IMG/VR virus record: IMGVR_UViG_3300000477_000009
Location: 1-29,262 of that record
Length of the DNA: 29,262 nucleotides
Strand: one strand, 5' to 3'
Origin: a virus
Below the pieces are notes generated by a model. That model saw nothing but the letters and a program-made list of their open reading frames with translations, did not search any database and had not been told where the DNA came from. The position numbers and the translations under genes were made by a program. Of this stretch, positions 1-7,411 are shown piece by piece. The first letter of the stretch is position 1. Every line of letters begins with the position of its first letter.

Positions 1-1
1 A

Positions 2-559
2 ATTGATAATGACATAAGATTATTTGATATAACAGATACAGAAGATATAAAATTAATTGATGTATTAACAGAAGAAGATATAGGTCACTCGAGTAATGTT
101 TTGTCAGTCAATATGTTAAAAACAGAAGATAAAGTATTACTTGCAAGCGGTTCGGCTGATAATGACATAAGATTATTTGATATAACAGATACAGAAGATA
201 TAAAATTAATTGATGTATTAACAGAAGAAGATATAGGTCACTCGATTAATGTTTTGTCAGTCAATATGCTTAAAACAGAAGATAAAGTATTACTTGCAAG
301 CGGTTCATGGGATAATGACATAAGATTATTTGATATAACAGATACAGAAGATATACAATTAATTGATGTATTAACAGATCACTCGGGTGGTGTTTGGTCA
401 GTTAATATGCTTAAAACAGAGGATAAAGTATTACTTGCAAGCGGTTCAGTGGATAATGACATAAGATTATTTAAACTAACGGACATTGGGGTCATCATAG
501 CTCTGACTGGCGGTTACGGCGGCGTCCGTGTAGGGTATAGGAGTTTGTTTGGTTATTAA
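2..559 (+). CDS. WD40-repeat protein, C-terminal part (start outside window)
   Basis: The reading frame is open from base 2, so the gene begins upstream of the window; about 185 residues are visible. They hold three full and one partial unit of a WD40-like repeat with the signature LLASGS-x-DNDIRLFD preceded by GHS/DHS and V-x-SVN, which matches the GH...V.SV...LASGS.D..IRLWD pattern of beta-propeller blades. Units are 51 residues, longer than the usual 40 because of an acidic linker. The last 20 or so residues leave the repeat and become glycine-rich (TGGYGGVRVG). WD40 propellers bind proteins or ligands; none is a standard phage structural fold. The gene sits just upstream of fibre-like genes, so a role in a virion appendage or adhesin is possible, but this is inference. 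The repeats are about 29% GC by my hand count of one unit, clearly poorer in GC than the genes that follow. Confidence 0.75.
   Translation: MDNDIRLFDITDTEDIKLIDVLTEEDIGHSSNVLSVNMLKTEDKVLLASGSADNDIRLFDITDTEDIKLIDVLTEEDIGHSINVLSVNMLKTEDKVLLASGSWDNDIRLFDITDTEDIQLIDVLTDHSGGVWSVNMLKTEDKVLLASGSVDNDIRLFKLTDIGVIIALTGGYGGVRVGYRSLFGY
5..472 (+). repeat. Tandem 153-bp / 141-bp direct repeats in the WD40 gene
   Basis: Units starting at the GATAATGACATAAG block lie at 5, 158, 311 and 452. The first two spacings are exactly 153 bp and the third is 141 bp, because four codons (E-E-D-I) are missing from the last linker. The units are almost identical at the DNA level including synonymous positions, so the array arose by recent duplication. 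Copy number may change by recombination. Confidence 0.92.
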
Positions 560-579
560 AACAAAAGGAGGTGTGGTAA

Positions 580-1497
580 TTGAGTGAGAAGTGGAAAGAT
601 AGAACTTTGCTCAGGGATTTAGAAGATGTTGTGATACCACAGGAGTGGAATGCGGAGGAGGAAAATTTTAAACCTTATGAGGGTAGTGCTAATTTTGAAA
701 AATTAGAATCTGCTTTAATAGACAAACTTAATACCTTCATAAGCACTGCGGAAAGTCTTAATTCTGCTCTCAAAGGGGCCCAGAATAAGGACCTAACTAC
801 CCTTCAGAATGAGATTACTAATCAGGCTGACAGTTTGGAAACCAAGATAGGTCAGCTTGAGTCTGGGATAAGGGGGTCCAATAATCGAACTCTGACTACC
901 ATTCAACAAAAGATGGAAGCCCGGCTAAATGAGATAAGAGTAGCTGTGGAAGAGTGGGAGGTTAAAGTTAACTTCGAGCAGATGATGGGTCCGGGGCATA
1001 CTAATCTGACCGAGATTCTAGACGCTATACAAGATGTGGTTTCGGGTATAGCTGCTTTGGACTTCTTGGTCAAAGAGGACTTAAGTTTTGACGAATATAA
1101 CCAACTTAGAACTACGGCTCTTAGACGAAGCGAACTTCAATTCGACGAAGGAGGGAGGTTGCTTACTAAGATTGATGGGTTGGAGTCTAATGTAGAAAAT
1201 GTTGCTATTGAGAATGTAAATATAGCTCCTCCCAGCGGAATAGTTACCGGAGAATCAACTTTACAGGATGGCGACCCTCCTGAGCCTCTCACTAGCTATG
1301 AACCCGACTGTGGTTATGTCGACGTAGCTAATAGTTTGGACAGTGAAGGGGACCTATTAATAGGAGGATATGAAGGACAACATCGCCGTATATCCCCGGG
1401 AGGTTCAATCGGTATAACTATTGACAAAGCTACTAAGATTTACGTAAGAGCAGACGGAGGTTCTGTGAATTACGACTATATGATTCTGGTTGCATAA
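580..1497 (+). CDS. Coiled-coil virion appendage protein (putative tail fibre or spike component)
   Basis: This 305-residue protein starts at TTG 580, chosen because AAAAGGAGGTG lies just upstream and no in-frame ATG is near. The first half is helical with heptad-like patterns (about residues 45-130), rich in N, Q, E and L. The C-terminal 60 residues are glycine and aspartate rich with alternating hydrophobics (for example GGSIGITIDKATKIYVRADGG), which looks like a beta-sandwich tip. A helical stalk followed by a beta-rich tip is typical of trimeric phage fibres. It is followed after 12 bases by another fibre-like gene with its own ribosome site, so the two are probably co-transcribed. I do not recognise a named family; a baseplate or appendage role rests on architecture and position only. 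Confidence 0.5.
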   Translation: MSEKWKDRTLLRDLEDVVIPQEWNAEEENFKPYEGSANFEKLESALIDKLNTFISTAESLNSALKGAQNKDLTTLQNEITNQADSLETKIGQLESGIRGSNNRTLTTIQQKMEARLNEIRVAVEEWEVKVNFEQMMGPGHTNLTEILDAIQDVVSGIAALDFLVKEDLSFDEYNQLRTTALRRSELQFDEGGRLLTKIDGLESNVENVAIENVNIAPPSGIVTGESTLQDGDPPEPLTSYEPDCGYVDVANSLDSEGDLLIGGYEGQHRRISPGGSIGITIDKATKIYVRADGGSVNYDYMILVA

Positions 1498-1509
1498 GGA
1501 GGGATAAAG

Positions 1510-2361
1510 ATGTCTTTTTGGGGAATACGGCATAGGATAGATTATTATGTCATGCGACTACTCAAACTCCACAAAGCCGAGACTGTGGAGCATGATGACG
1601 TACACGGAGGTAAATCTTATGCAGACGGACTAAATTCTGCGTTAGATGGTAAATTAGACGAGCACATAGAGGACTATGAGGGTCACAACCACGACGGAAC
1701 TGAAACTCCTAACGTGCCGTGGGATAACGTGTCGGATAAGCCTGATGAGTTTCCTCCGGAAGAGCATGGCGACGATGAACACTCTGAGGACTATTCTAAA
1801 GAAGGTCACAGTCATACAGAATCGGATATAACTGATTTGGGCAATTACTCAGAAGTGGGCCATAGTCACACAGAATCGGATATAACTGACTTGGGTGATT
1901 ATTCGGAAGTGGGCCATACCCATGATTATGGAGATTTAACCGAAAAGCCTGCGGCTCATATAGAAGCAGAGGGTAGTGATACGGAAACTGTTCCTGGGGA
2001 TGTTGAAGAGAGAACTGATTGGATAAAATATTCAAACGGAACTATGATACAATATTTAAGTTCTTATGTGCCGGAACGAAGAGAAGTTACCATTGATAAT
2101 GAATATTCTATTCCTGTTGAAGAGGAGGATGATTGTAGTCCCTTTTACCATTCTAGTGATACTCATCCCTGGGTCTTTCCCGAAGACTTTTTGGGAGGCG
2201 AAGAGGGGCAGGTTTCTGTTACTTTAACTACTAATCACAGTGGGGGTACAGCAGTATGTCGGTTTGCTCGTAGTTACCAGGCAGATTACTCTATATTTAT
2301 TGTTAGAGACGCAGATGAAGGGAGACTTACAGGAGGTATTGCTATAGGGAGGTGGAAATAA
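1510..2361 (+). CDS. Tail-fibre-like protein with H-x-H repeats
   Basis: The 283-residue product starts at ATG 1510 behind AAGGAGGG. A basic N-terminal segment (residues 1-25) could be the anchor to the particle. Residues about 50-140 are very acidic and contain GHNHDG, GHSHTE, GHSHTE and GHTHDY; two of these lie in perfect 18-residue repeats with the core TESDITDLG-x-YSEV. This repeat type is common in phage fibres, and in T4-type fibres H-x-H motifs bind iron along the trimer axis. The C-terminal half (from about residue 150) is beta-rich and could be the receptor-binding tip. The stop codon overlaps the next start by one base (TAATG). The fibre call is fairly firm, but the exact position on the virion is unknown. 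Confidence 0.65.
   Translation: MSFWGIRHRIDYYVMRLLKLHKAETVEHDDVHGGKSYADGLNSALDGKLDEHIEDYEGHNHDGTETPNVPWDNVSDKPDEFPPEEHGDDEHSEDYSKEGHSHTESDITDLGNYSEVGHSHTESDITDLGDYSEVGHTHDYGDLTEKPAAHIEAEGSDTETVPGDVEERTDWIKYSNGTMIQYLSSYVPERREVTIDNEYSIPVEEEDDCSPFYHSSDTHPWVFPEDFLGGEEGQVSVTLTTNHSGGTAVCRFARSYQADYSIFIVRDADEGRLTGGIAIGRWK
1804..1923 (+). repeat. 54-bp coding repeats of the fibre gene
   Basis: Two full units (1804-1857 and 1858-1911) and a partial third (1912-1923) each begin with a G-H-x-H quartet. The two full units differ at only a few bases, one of which changes N to D. They encode the 18-residue fibre repeat. Confidence 0.9.
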
Positions 2362-2726
2362 TGAAAATAGTATTTAACCCGGCCAGTCATGCTCCGGAAA
2401 AATATGAGTTTGACGGAGAAAGGATAACAGCACACTACCAAGGAAAATCTGAAACATTTGATTTATCTGGCTTAGAAGAAGGGGATAAATTCTACGTTAT
2501 GGAAGAAGACGAGAAAGGGGAGCCTTTTAGGAAACACGGGGTGGAGCCTGAGGTGTTAGATTTACCGGGAACAAAAGTTATACGAGACGCTGTGAGAAGA
2601 AACGGGGAGCTCCATGTTTATCTAAAACAAGAAAAGCCTATAAGAAGCGGGCATTGGAAATATTCTGACTGGATAGATGCGAAAGACTACGACCCTGACA
2701 AATTATATATAAAGAAGGAGGGGTAA
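2361..2726 (+). CDS. Small protein of unknown function after the fibre gene
   Basis: I place the start at ATG 2361 (first residues MKIVFNP), not at the in-frame GTG 2352, because AGGGAGGTG ends about 7 bases before the ATG and the ATG overlaps the upstream stop by one base. The product has 121 residues and is soluble, mixed acidic and basic, with aromatic-rich beta-like stretches (for example GHWKYSDWIDAKDYDPDKLY near the C-terminus). I do not recognise the family. Overlap with the fibre gene suggests translational coupling, so a fibre-associated or assembly role is possible. Confidence 0.6.
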   Translation: MKIVFNPASHAPEKYEFDGERITAHYQGKSETFDLSGLEEGDKFYVMEEDEKGEPFRKHGVEPEVLDLPGTKVIRDAVRRNGELHVYLKQEKPIRSGHWKYSDWIDAKDYDPDKLYIKKEG

Positions 2727-2728
2727 AT

Positions 2729-2911
2729 ATGGCTGTTAATATAACGAAAAAGGCTCAGATTCAACAAAAAAGAGATGAAGCGAAACAACTTAGAGAACAG
2801 AAGAAGGCTCAAAGAGAACAAATTTTGGCTGACATAGAAAAGGCTGAGTCTTTAGACGACATAAAAGACATTCTCAAAAAGGCTGTGGAAGGAGGATTGA
2901 AATATGGCTGA
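2729..2911 (+). CDS. Small charged helical protein upstream of the terminase
   Basis: The 60-residue product is almost wholly helical and rich in K, Q, E and R, ending in an amphipathic acidic/hydrophobic helix (ESLDDIKDILKKAVEGG). Its ribosome site AAGGAGGGG lies 5 bases before ATG 2729. The 3' end overlaps the small terminase start by 8 bases (ATGGCTGA), a usual sign of coupled translation. Its family is not recognised. Confidence 0.6.
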   Translation: MAVNITKKAQIQQKRDEAKQLREQKKAQREQILADIEKAESLDDIKDILKKAVEGGLKYG

Positions 2912-3434
2912 AAGAGAAATTAAGTGGCTTGACAGGGATGGACCTACTCAAGGGCGAGCTGCTATTACTGAAATGAAAAAGCGTAAGTTCTTAGAAGCCT
3001 TCGCAGAGTTGGGTAACCGGAGAGAGGCTTGTAAGAAAGCCGGAATAGGAAAGACTACTCCCAGTATATGGGCTAGAAAGGACCAACAGTTTTTGGAGGA
3101 GTGGGAAACAGCTCGTAAAATGGCTACTCACGTTTTGGAAGAAGAGGCTCATCGAAGAGCGGTAGAAGGTTGGGAAGAACCGGTATTTTACAAAGGCGAA
3201 CAGGTTGGGACTGTGAGAAAGTATTCTGATACGTTGTTAATCTTCCTGCTTAAGGGTCTTAAACCCGAGACTTACAGAGAGAAATATGAGGTTACTAAGC
3301 AGGAAACTCAGCCTCAAGAGGTTATTCACACTCACCAATTAAGAGAGATGTCCGACGAGGAGTTGAGGGTTCTTGAGAAAATCGCAGGCAAAGGAAAAGC
3401 CCAAGAAAAATCAGCTGAATCTGAGCTCCATTAA
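2904..3434 (+). CDS. terS: Terminase small subunit (TerS)
   Basis: TerS recognises packaging sites on the phage DNA concatemer and regulates the large subunit. The 176-residue product has an N-terminal helix-turn-helix of the resolvase/phage TerS type (about residues 24-52: KFLEAFAELGNRREACKKAGI then TPSIWARKD). A central helical part carries the family-typical pattern R-A-x-x-G-W-x-x-P-V-x-x-x-G-x-x-V-G, followed by YSDTLLIFLLKGLKPETYR. This matches many small terminases of Gram-positive phages in both length and order. The C-terminal segment is charged and flexible. It overlaps the large subunit gene by 62 bases, consistent with coupled synthesis of the two partners. Confidence 0.85.
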   Translation: MAEREIKWLDRDGPTQGRAAITEMKKRKFLEAFAELGNRREACKKAGIGKTTPSIWARKDQQFLEEWETARKMATHVLEEEAHRRAVEGWEEPVFYKGEQVGTVRKYSDTLLIFLLKGLKPETYREKYEVTKQETQPQEVIHTHQLREMSDEELRVLEKIAGKGKAQEKSAESELH

Positions 3435-4926
3435 TCCTGAACTTTTAGAAAGAGAAGTCAAAAAGGAGCAATGGAGAAGAGACTCAACAAGATTTATAGA
3501 GGAAGCTGTATACATCGAAGACCGAGACGTAGAGGGGTTAGCTATTCCTTTTGAGCTGTGGGAGGAGCAAAGAGATGTAGCTCGAAGAATGGCGGAGGAC
3601 CGGCTTTTGGTTATCCTTAAGGCTAGGCAGCTGGGATTGACCTGGTTAGCCTTGGCTTTTGCTTTACATGAAATTGTTTTTAAAACTGGTTATTCCGTGG
3701 TTGGTTTGAGTAAGAGGGAGGAGGATGCTAAAGAACTTACTCGAAGAATGGTATTTATGTTGAGGTATCTTCCTAAGTGGTTAATTAGAGAACATAAAGG
3801 TAGGAACAAGAATTGGGGAGGACCTACTTGGGAAGCTACCACTATGTCTGTTACCATTCATCATCCTGAAAGAGAGCCAGCAGTTTTCCAATCTATGACT
3901 AGTGGTCCTGATTCTGGTCGTTCTTTTACGGCTAACTTGGTAATACTGGATGAGTGGGCCTTCCAGCAATGGGCTGAAGAGATATGGTCAGCTGCTTATC
4001 CCACCATCAATAGGCCTACCGGGGGGAAAGTATTTGGATTAAGTACGGGTAAACGAGGAACCCTGTTCGAAATGGTGTGGAGGGATGCAGAAAAGGGATT
4101 AAATAAATTTGTTCCTATATTTTTACCTTGGTGGGTTGACCCTAGAAGAGACAGGGATTGGTATGAGGATACTAAGAGAGCATTGCCTAATACTTATCGA
4201 GCAGAATATCCCAGTACTCCGGAAGAAGCTTTTATGGTTGGAGAAGGAGCATTTTTCCCTGAATGGGACCCTGACTTGCATATAATAAACGAACCGGGTT
4301 GGTATCCTCCTTCTTATTGCCAAATCATAGGGGCCTACGATTCTGGTTATGGTTCTAATGCTTGTTTCAAATGGTATGCTGTTTTTCCGGATGGAACGGC
4401 TATAGCTTATAGGGAATATTACCCACAACATGTTACTGATAGTGAGCAGGCTAAAGAAATTCTTCGGCTGAGCAAAGACCCGGACGGGAACCCTGAAAAG
4501 TTAGGTATGATTCCGGCTGACCCCTCCTGTTGGAATAAACAACCCGGGACGGGCAAAAGCACAGCCGAAGAATTTCTTAGTCATGGTCTTAGGCTTGTTC
4601 CAGGTGATAATAACATCGAGAGTGGATGGAGAAGGTTACACGAATGGCTGAGGCCTGGGGAGACCCAAGATGGTTACCCCGCACTCAGGTTCACTATTAA
4701 CTGTGGTAATACTATAAGAACTTATTCTGCCTGTGAACAGTCTAAGACCAATCCTGAAGATATAAGTAAAAATTCGGAACATCATGCCCAGGACGTAGAC
4801 CGATATTTTATTATGTCTCGTCCTAGGTTTAAGGTGAAGAAAAAGGATGTCCCTAAGAAGAAGCTTCCTTTTGAGTTGCAGAGTACTCCTGCTGAGGATG
4901 CTTCAGAAACTTGGACGGGGTGGTGA
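3373..4926 (+). CDS. terL: Terminase large subunit (TerL), DNA-packaging ATPase and nuclease
   Basis: TerL pumps DNA into the prohead and cuts it. In 517 residues I see a Walker A-type loop KARQLGLT (83-90), Walker B VILDE (190-194), a coupling motif STG (224-226), and RNase H-fold nuclease acidic residues at D323 (AYDSGYG), D383 (PADPS) and D474/D476 (HHAQDVDRY). The start is uncertain. TTG 3373 lies inside terS with only a moderate GAGGAG upstream, and the first in-frame ATG comes 73 codons later, close to the ATPase core. A start around 3373-3430 is therefore needed to keep the usual N-terminal segment. No motif is missing. It is directly followed by a small membrane protein and the portal. 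Confidence 0.95.
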   Translation: MRKSQAKEKPKKNQLNLSSINPELLEREVKKEQWRRDSTRFIEEAVYIEDRDVEGLAIPFELWEEQRDVARRMAEDRLLVILKARQLGLTWLALAFALHEIVFKTGYSVVGLSKREEDAKELTRRMVFMLRYLPKWLIREHKGRNKNWGGPTWEATTMSVTIHHPEREPAVFQSMTSGPDSGRSFTANLVILDEWAFQQWAEEIWSAAYPTINRPTGGKVFGLSTGKRGTLFEMVWRDAEKGLNKFVPIFLPWWVDPRRDRDWYEDTKRALPNTYRAEYPSTPEEAFMVGEGAFFPEWDPDLHIINEPGWYPPSYCQIIGAYDSGYGSNACFKWYAVFPDGTAIAYREYYPQHVTDSEQAKEILRLSKDPDGNPEKLGMIPADPSCWNKQPGTGKSTAEEFLSHGLRLVPGDNNIESGWRRLHEWLRPGETQDGYPALRFTINCGNTIRTYSACEQSKTNPEDISKNSEHHAQDVDRYFIMSRPRFKVKKKDVPKKKLPFELQSTPAEDASETWTGW

Positions 4927-4930
4927 TTGA

Positions 4931-5173
4931 ATGTCTTTAGAGTATTTTATTATTTTTATTATTGGAGTATTAATAGGAATATTAATAACTAATCTTATTA
5001 TATTCCTTAATAAAGACAAAACCGAGGTTAATCCCCAAGAGCCTTCTTACCAGAAAAATTTTGTTGAAAAGGTTAAAGAAAACCGGAGGTTGAAGAAAGA
5101 GAGAAAAGAGTTTGAGAATCAAGTAATAGCTTGGGACGAATGGTTATATGGCCCTGCAGGGGAGGAGGAATAA
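4931..5173 (+). CDS. Small single-pass membrane protein between terminase and portal
   Basis: The 80-residue protein has one strongly hydrophobic segment (about residues 5-27, of the form FIIFIIGVLIGILITNLIIF) followed by a charged helical tail (KENRRLKKERKEFENQ) and an acidic end. The start ATG 4931 lies 4 bases after the terL stop. The layout, a short outside part, one membrane helix and a cytoplasmic coiled coil, resembles small phage membrane proteins such as Rz-like or anchor proteins, but no family is recognisable. Its place between terminase and portal is unusual because neither partner is a membrane protein. Confidence 0.6.
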   Translation: MSLEYFIIFIIGVLIGILITNLIIFLNKDKTEVNPQEPSYQKNFVEKVKENRRLKKERKEFENQVIAWDEWLYGPAGEEE

Positions 5174-5176
5174 AAC

Positions 5177-7348
5177 ATGTTTGGGAAGAAGAAAAAGAAA
5201 AAAGAAATAGACCTGCTGGAGTTAGTATCTGACTCAGAAAAGTCCAGGGCTAGGTTAATACAACAAAGATATCGGTCGGGGGTGGATTATAACCGGTCTC
5301 AGGGTTTTTATAGCAAATGGCCCGAGTATGAGAGATTTTGGAACTCTGAGCAATGGCCTCAGGTTACAGGAAAGACTAAAAAATACCCCAGGCCTGTAAC
5401 TAATTATTTTGCTTCAATCATAGAGCAGAAAATAGCTGGGATAACTTATGATATGCCCGAGGTTTATTTTGACCCTGTGGACGCCGTAATGCCGACTAGA
5501 GTTGAACTGCAAAGGCCACAAGAAGTGGAAGGACAAGAAGACGTTCCGGACGACCTAGATGGCGCTGAGGTATTATCTCATGTGGCAAAGCACCAATGGG
5601 AAAAACTGGACATGGAAGACAAGATTGACCAGATGTGTAGAAGCTCTGCTGTTTTAGGGGTAGGAATTTTACATTTTCCTTGGGACAATACTGTGGTGGG
5701 AGGAGGACCTAACTCTCGTTACATAGGGGATATAAAGGCTTACGAAATAGACCCAGCTGACTTTTTCCCGGGTAATCCCCATGAGAGAGAAATTCAATCT
5801 CAGCCTTATATCATGGTAGCTGAGAGAGCTCCCTTACAGGAAGTCAGAGAGAGGTATGAAAAACAAGCCGGAGATAAGGTTCATTTACTAAAACCAGAGG
5901 AAAAGTCTAATGACCGAGAAATATACGACCAACAAAGAGTAGAGTTGGAGCAAACTGACTATGTGGATTTAATTCACTGCTGGGAAAAAATTCCTGTGGA
6001 AGGGAGAGCTCCTACTCCTTCTGAGGAATTATACCAAGAAGAGTTGGAGGGAGGAGAAAGAGGTGAAAAGTCAAGAGGAAAAGGTAAGGATGTTAAAGAC
6101 TCTAAAGAGGTTACAGATTTTGAGGAAATTGAAGAGGGGGATGATGAAGAGGAAGAGCATGAGATAGGAGAAGACTTAGAAGTATATGAATATCGTTTAG
6201 AATACACTGTGGTATCTCAAGGAATTGTACTACAGCATACAGAAGAGCTTTACGAACATGGTTTATACCCGTTTGTAGCTTTCCAATGGAATAATAAAAG
6301 GTTTAGTTTTCACGGTAAGCCTGAGAGTGCTGATTTGATTAATAACCAGAAAGAAGAAAACCGGTTGGCAGGTATATCTTTGGTTTCATCTTACCAGACG
6401 GGTCTTCCCAACATCCGGTTCAAAAGCGGATTTGTAGAACGAAACCAGATTCCTGAGGGCCCTGGAGGAGCTGTGATTGAGGATAGTTCTCCTCCTGGGG
6501 GTTGGGGCATAGAATTTATGCAACCCCCCTCTCCCGCTGCCCATATACCTCAGCTTAGAGAGACTATAGTTGCTGGAATGAAAGATAGTTCAGGAGTACA
6601 TGAGGCTTGGTCTGGGAAAATGGAAGGTTCTCAACTTAATGCCTCTGCTATTATTGCTCTTCAAGAGGCAGCGGGTATAAGGATAAGAGGACACCAGAGA
6701 AGGTTAAGGAAAGCTATAAAAGAGGCAGCTCAAATTTGGTTGGCTCATTGGAAAGAGTTTATCCAAGAGGACCGACTCATCAGAATAATTGGAGAAAAGA
6801 GAGTTAGAGGGTTTTTCTGGTTTAATGGTACTCATTATAAAGACATGGAGTTTGACGTAAGAGCACAAGCGGGAAGCGCTTCTCCTTTTAGCCGGTCTTT
6901 GATGACGGCTCAACTTGATAAGATGCATGAGAGAGGTATTATAGATTCTCAAGAGTACTTAGAGTGTATTCCGACAGACGTATTCCCTCAAGGTAGGGAT
7001 ATTATTAAACGAAGACAAGAAGCATTAGAACAGCAAAGGAGGGAGCTAGAAAAACAGAAACGAGCGTTAGTAGCACAGATGGTCAATCAAACCATACAAC
7101 AAGCACGGGAGCAAGGTGTGGAAATAGCTCCTGAAGTTTTACAACAAATGTTGGCTATGGTTGAGCAAATCTCTCAGCAAACTATGGAAGAGTTTGCCGA
7201 GCAGCAACAAGCAGCTGAAAGAAAGGCTGCCGGTACTGGAGGGGGAGTTCTCCCGACTCCAGAAGACCCCGAAGCCGAACAACCTAGAGTAGGAGGTGAT
7301 GAAGCTAGAGCTGAGATGGGTGTCCATCTAACCGGTGGAGGGGAGTAA
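5177..7348 (+). CDS. Portal protein (podovirus type)
   Basis: The portal is the dodecameric ring through which DNA enters and leaves the head. The 723-residue size, the place after terL, and the N-terminal portion (residues 30-100, with PVTNYFASIIEQKIAGIT and YDMPEVYF) fit portal proteins of P22/T7-like phages. So do the central segment HGKPESADLINNQKEENRL, which is typical of the clip/stem region, and the Gln-rich helical C-terminus (about 610-690), which could form a barrel. Residues about 281-338 are a very acidic, low-complexity insertion (ending EEGDDEEEEHEIGEDLEVYE) that probably loops out of the ring. The N-terminus is a run of lysines (FGKKKKKKE). The start ATG 5177 follows GGGGAGGAGG. 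No frameshift is seen. Confidence 0.88.
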   Translation: MFGKKKKKKEIDLLELVSDSEKSRARLIQQRYRSGVDYNRSQGFYSKWPEYERFWNSEQWPQVTGKTKKYPRPVTNYFASIIEQKIAGITYDMPEVYFDPVDAVMPTRVELQRPQEVEGQEDVPDDLDGAEVLSHVAKHQWEKLDMEDKIDQMCRSSAVLGVGILHFPWDNTVVGGGPNSRYIGDIKAYEIDPADFFPGNPHEREIQSQPYIMVAERAPLQEVRERYEKQAGDKVHLLKPEEKSNDREIYDQQRVELEQTDYVDLIHCWEKIPVEGRAPTPSEELYQEELEGGERGEKSRGKGKDVKDSKEVTDFEEIEEGDDEEEEHEIGEDLEVYEYRLEYTVVSQGIVLQHTEELYEHGLYPFVAFQWNNKRFSFHGKPESADLINNQKEENRLAGISLVSSYQTGLPNIRFKSGFVERNQIPEGPGGAVIEDSSPPGGWGIEFMQPPSPAAHIPQLRETIVAGMKDSSGVHEAWSGKMEGSQLNASAIIALQEAAGIRIRGHQRRLRKAIKEAAQIWLAHWKEFIQEDRLIRIIGEKRVRGFFWFNGTHYKDMEFDVRAQAGSASPFSRSLMTAQLDKMHERGIIDSQEYLECIPTDVFPQGRDIIKRRQEALEQQRRELEKQKRALVAQMVNQTIQQAREQGVEIAPEVLQQMLAMVEQISQQTMEEFAEQQQAAERKAAGTGGGVLPTPEDPEAEQPRVGGDEARAEMGVHLTGGGE

Positions 7349-7373
7349 ATATATTTTAACTTGGGCGTCGATT

Positions 7374-7394
7374 TGTAATGGCCGCCACATTACA
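7374..7394 (+). promoter_or_regulatory. Hairpin in the portal-scaffold gap
   Basis: TGTAATG (7374-7380) and CATTACA (7388-7394) are perfect complements around a 7-base loop GCCGCCA. No T-run follows, so it is not a classic terminator. It lies just before the scaffold ribosome site (TAGGGAGG) and could act as an RNA processing or stability element. The function is inferred only. Confidence 0.4.
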
Positions 7395-7411
7395 CTTAGG
7401 GAGGTAAGATT

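Noticed and set aside
5-472. Repeat array as a possible CRISPR
   Set aside because: Units are 153 bp, contiguous without unique spacers, in frame, and code for WD40-like blades.
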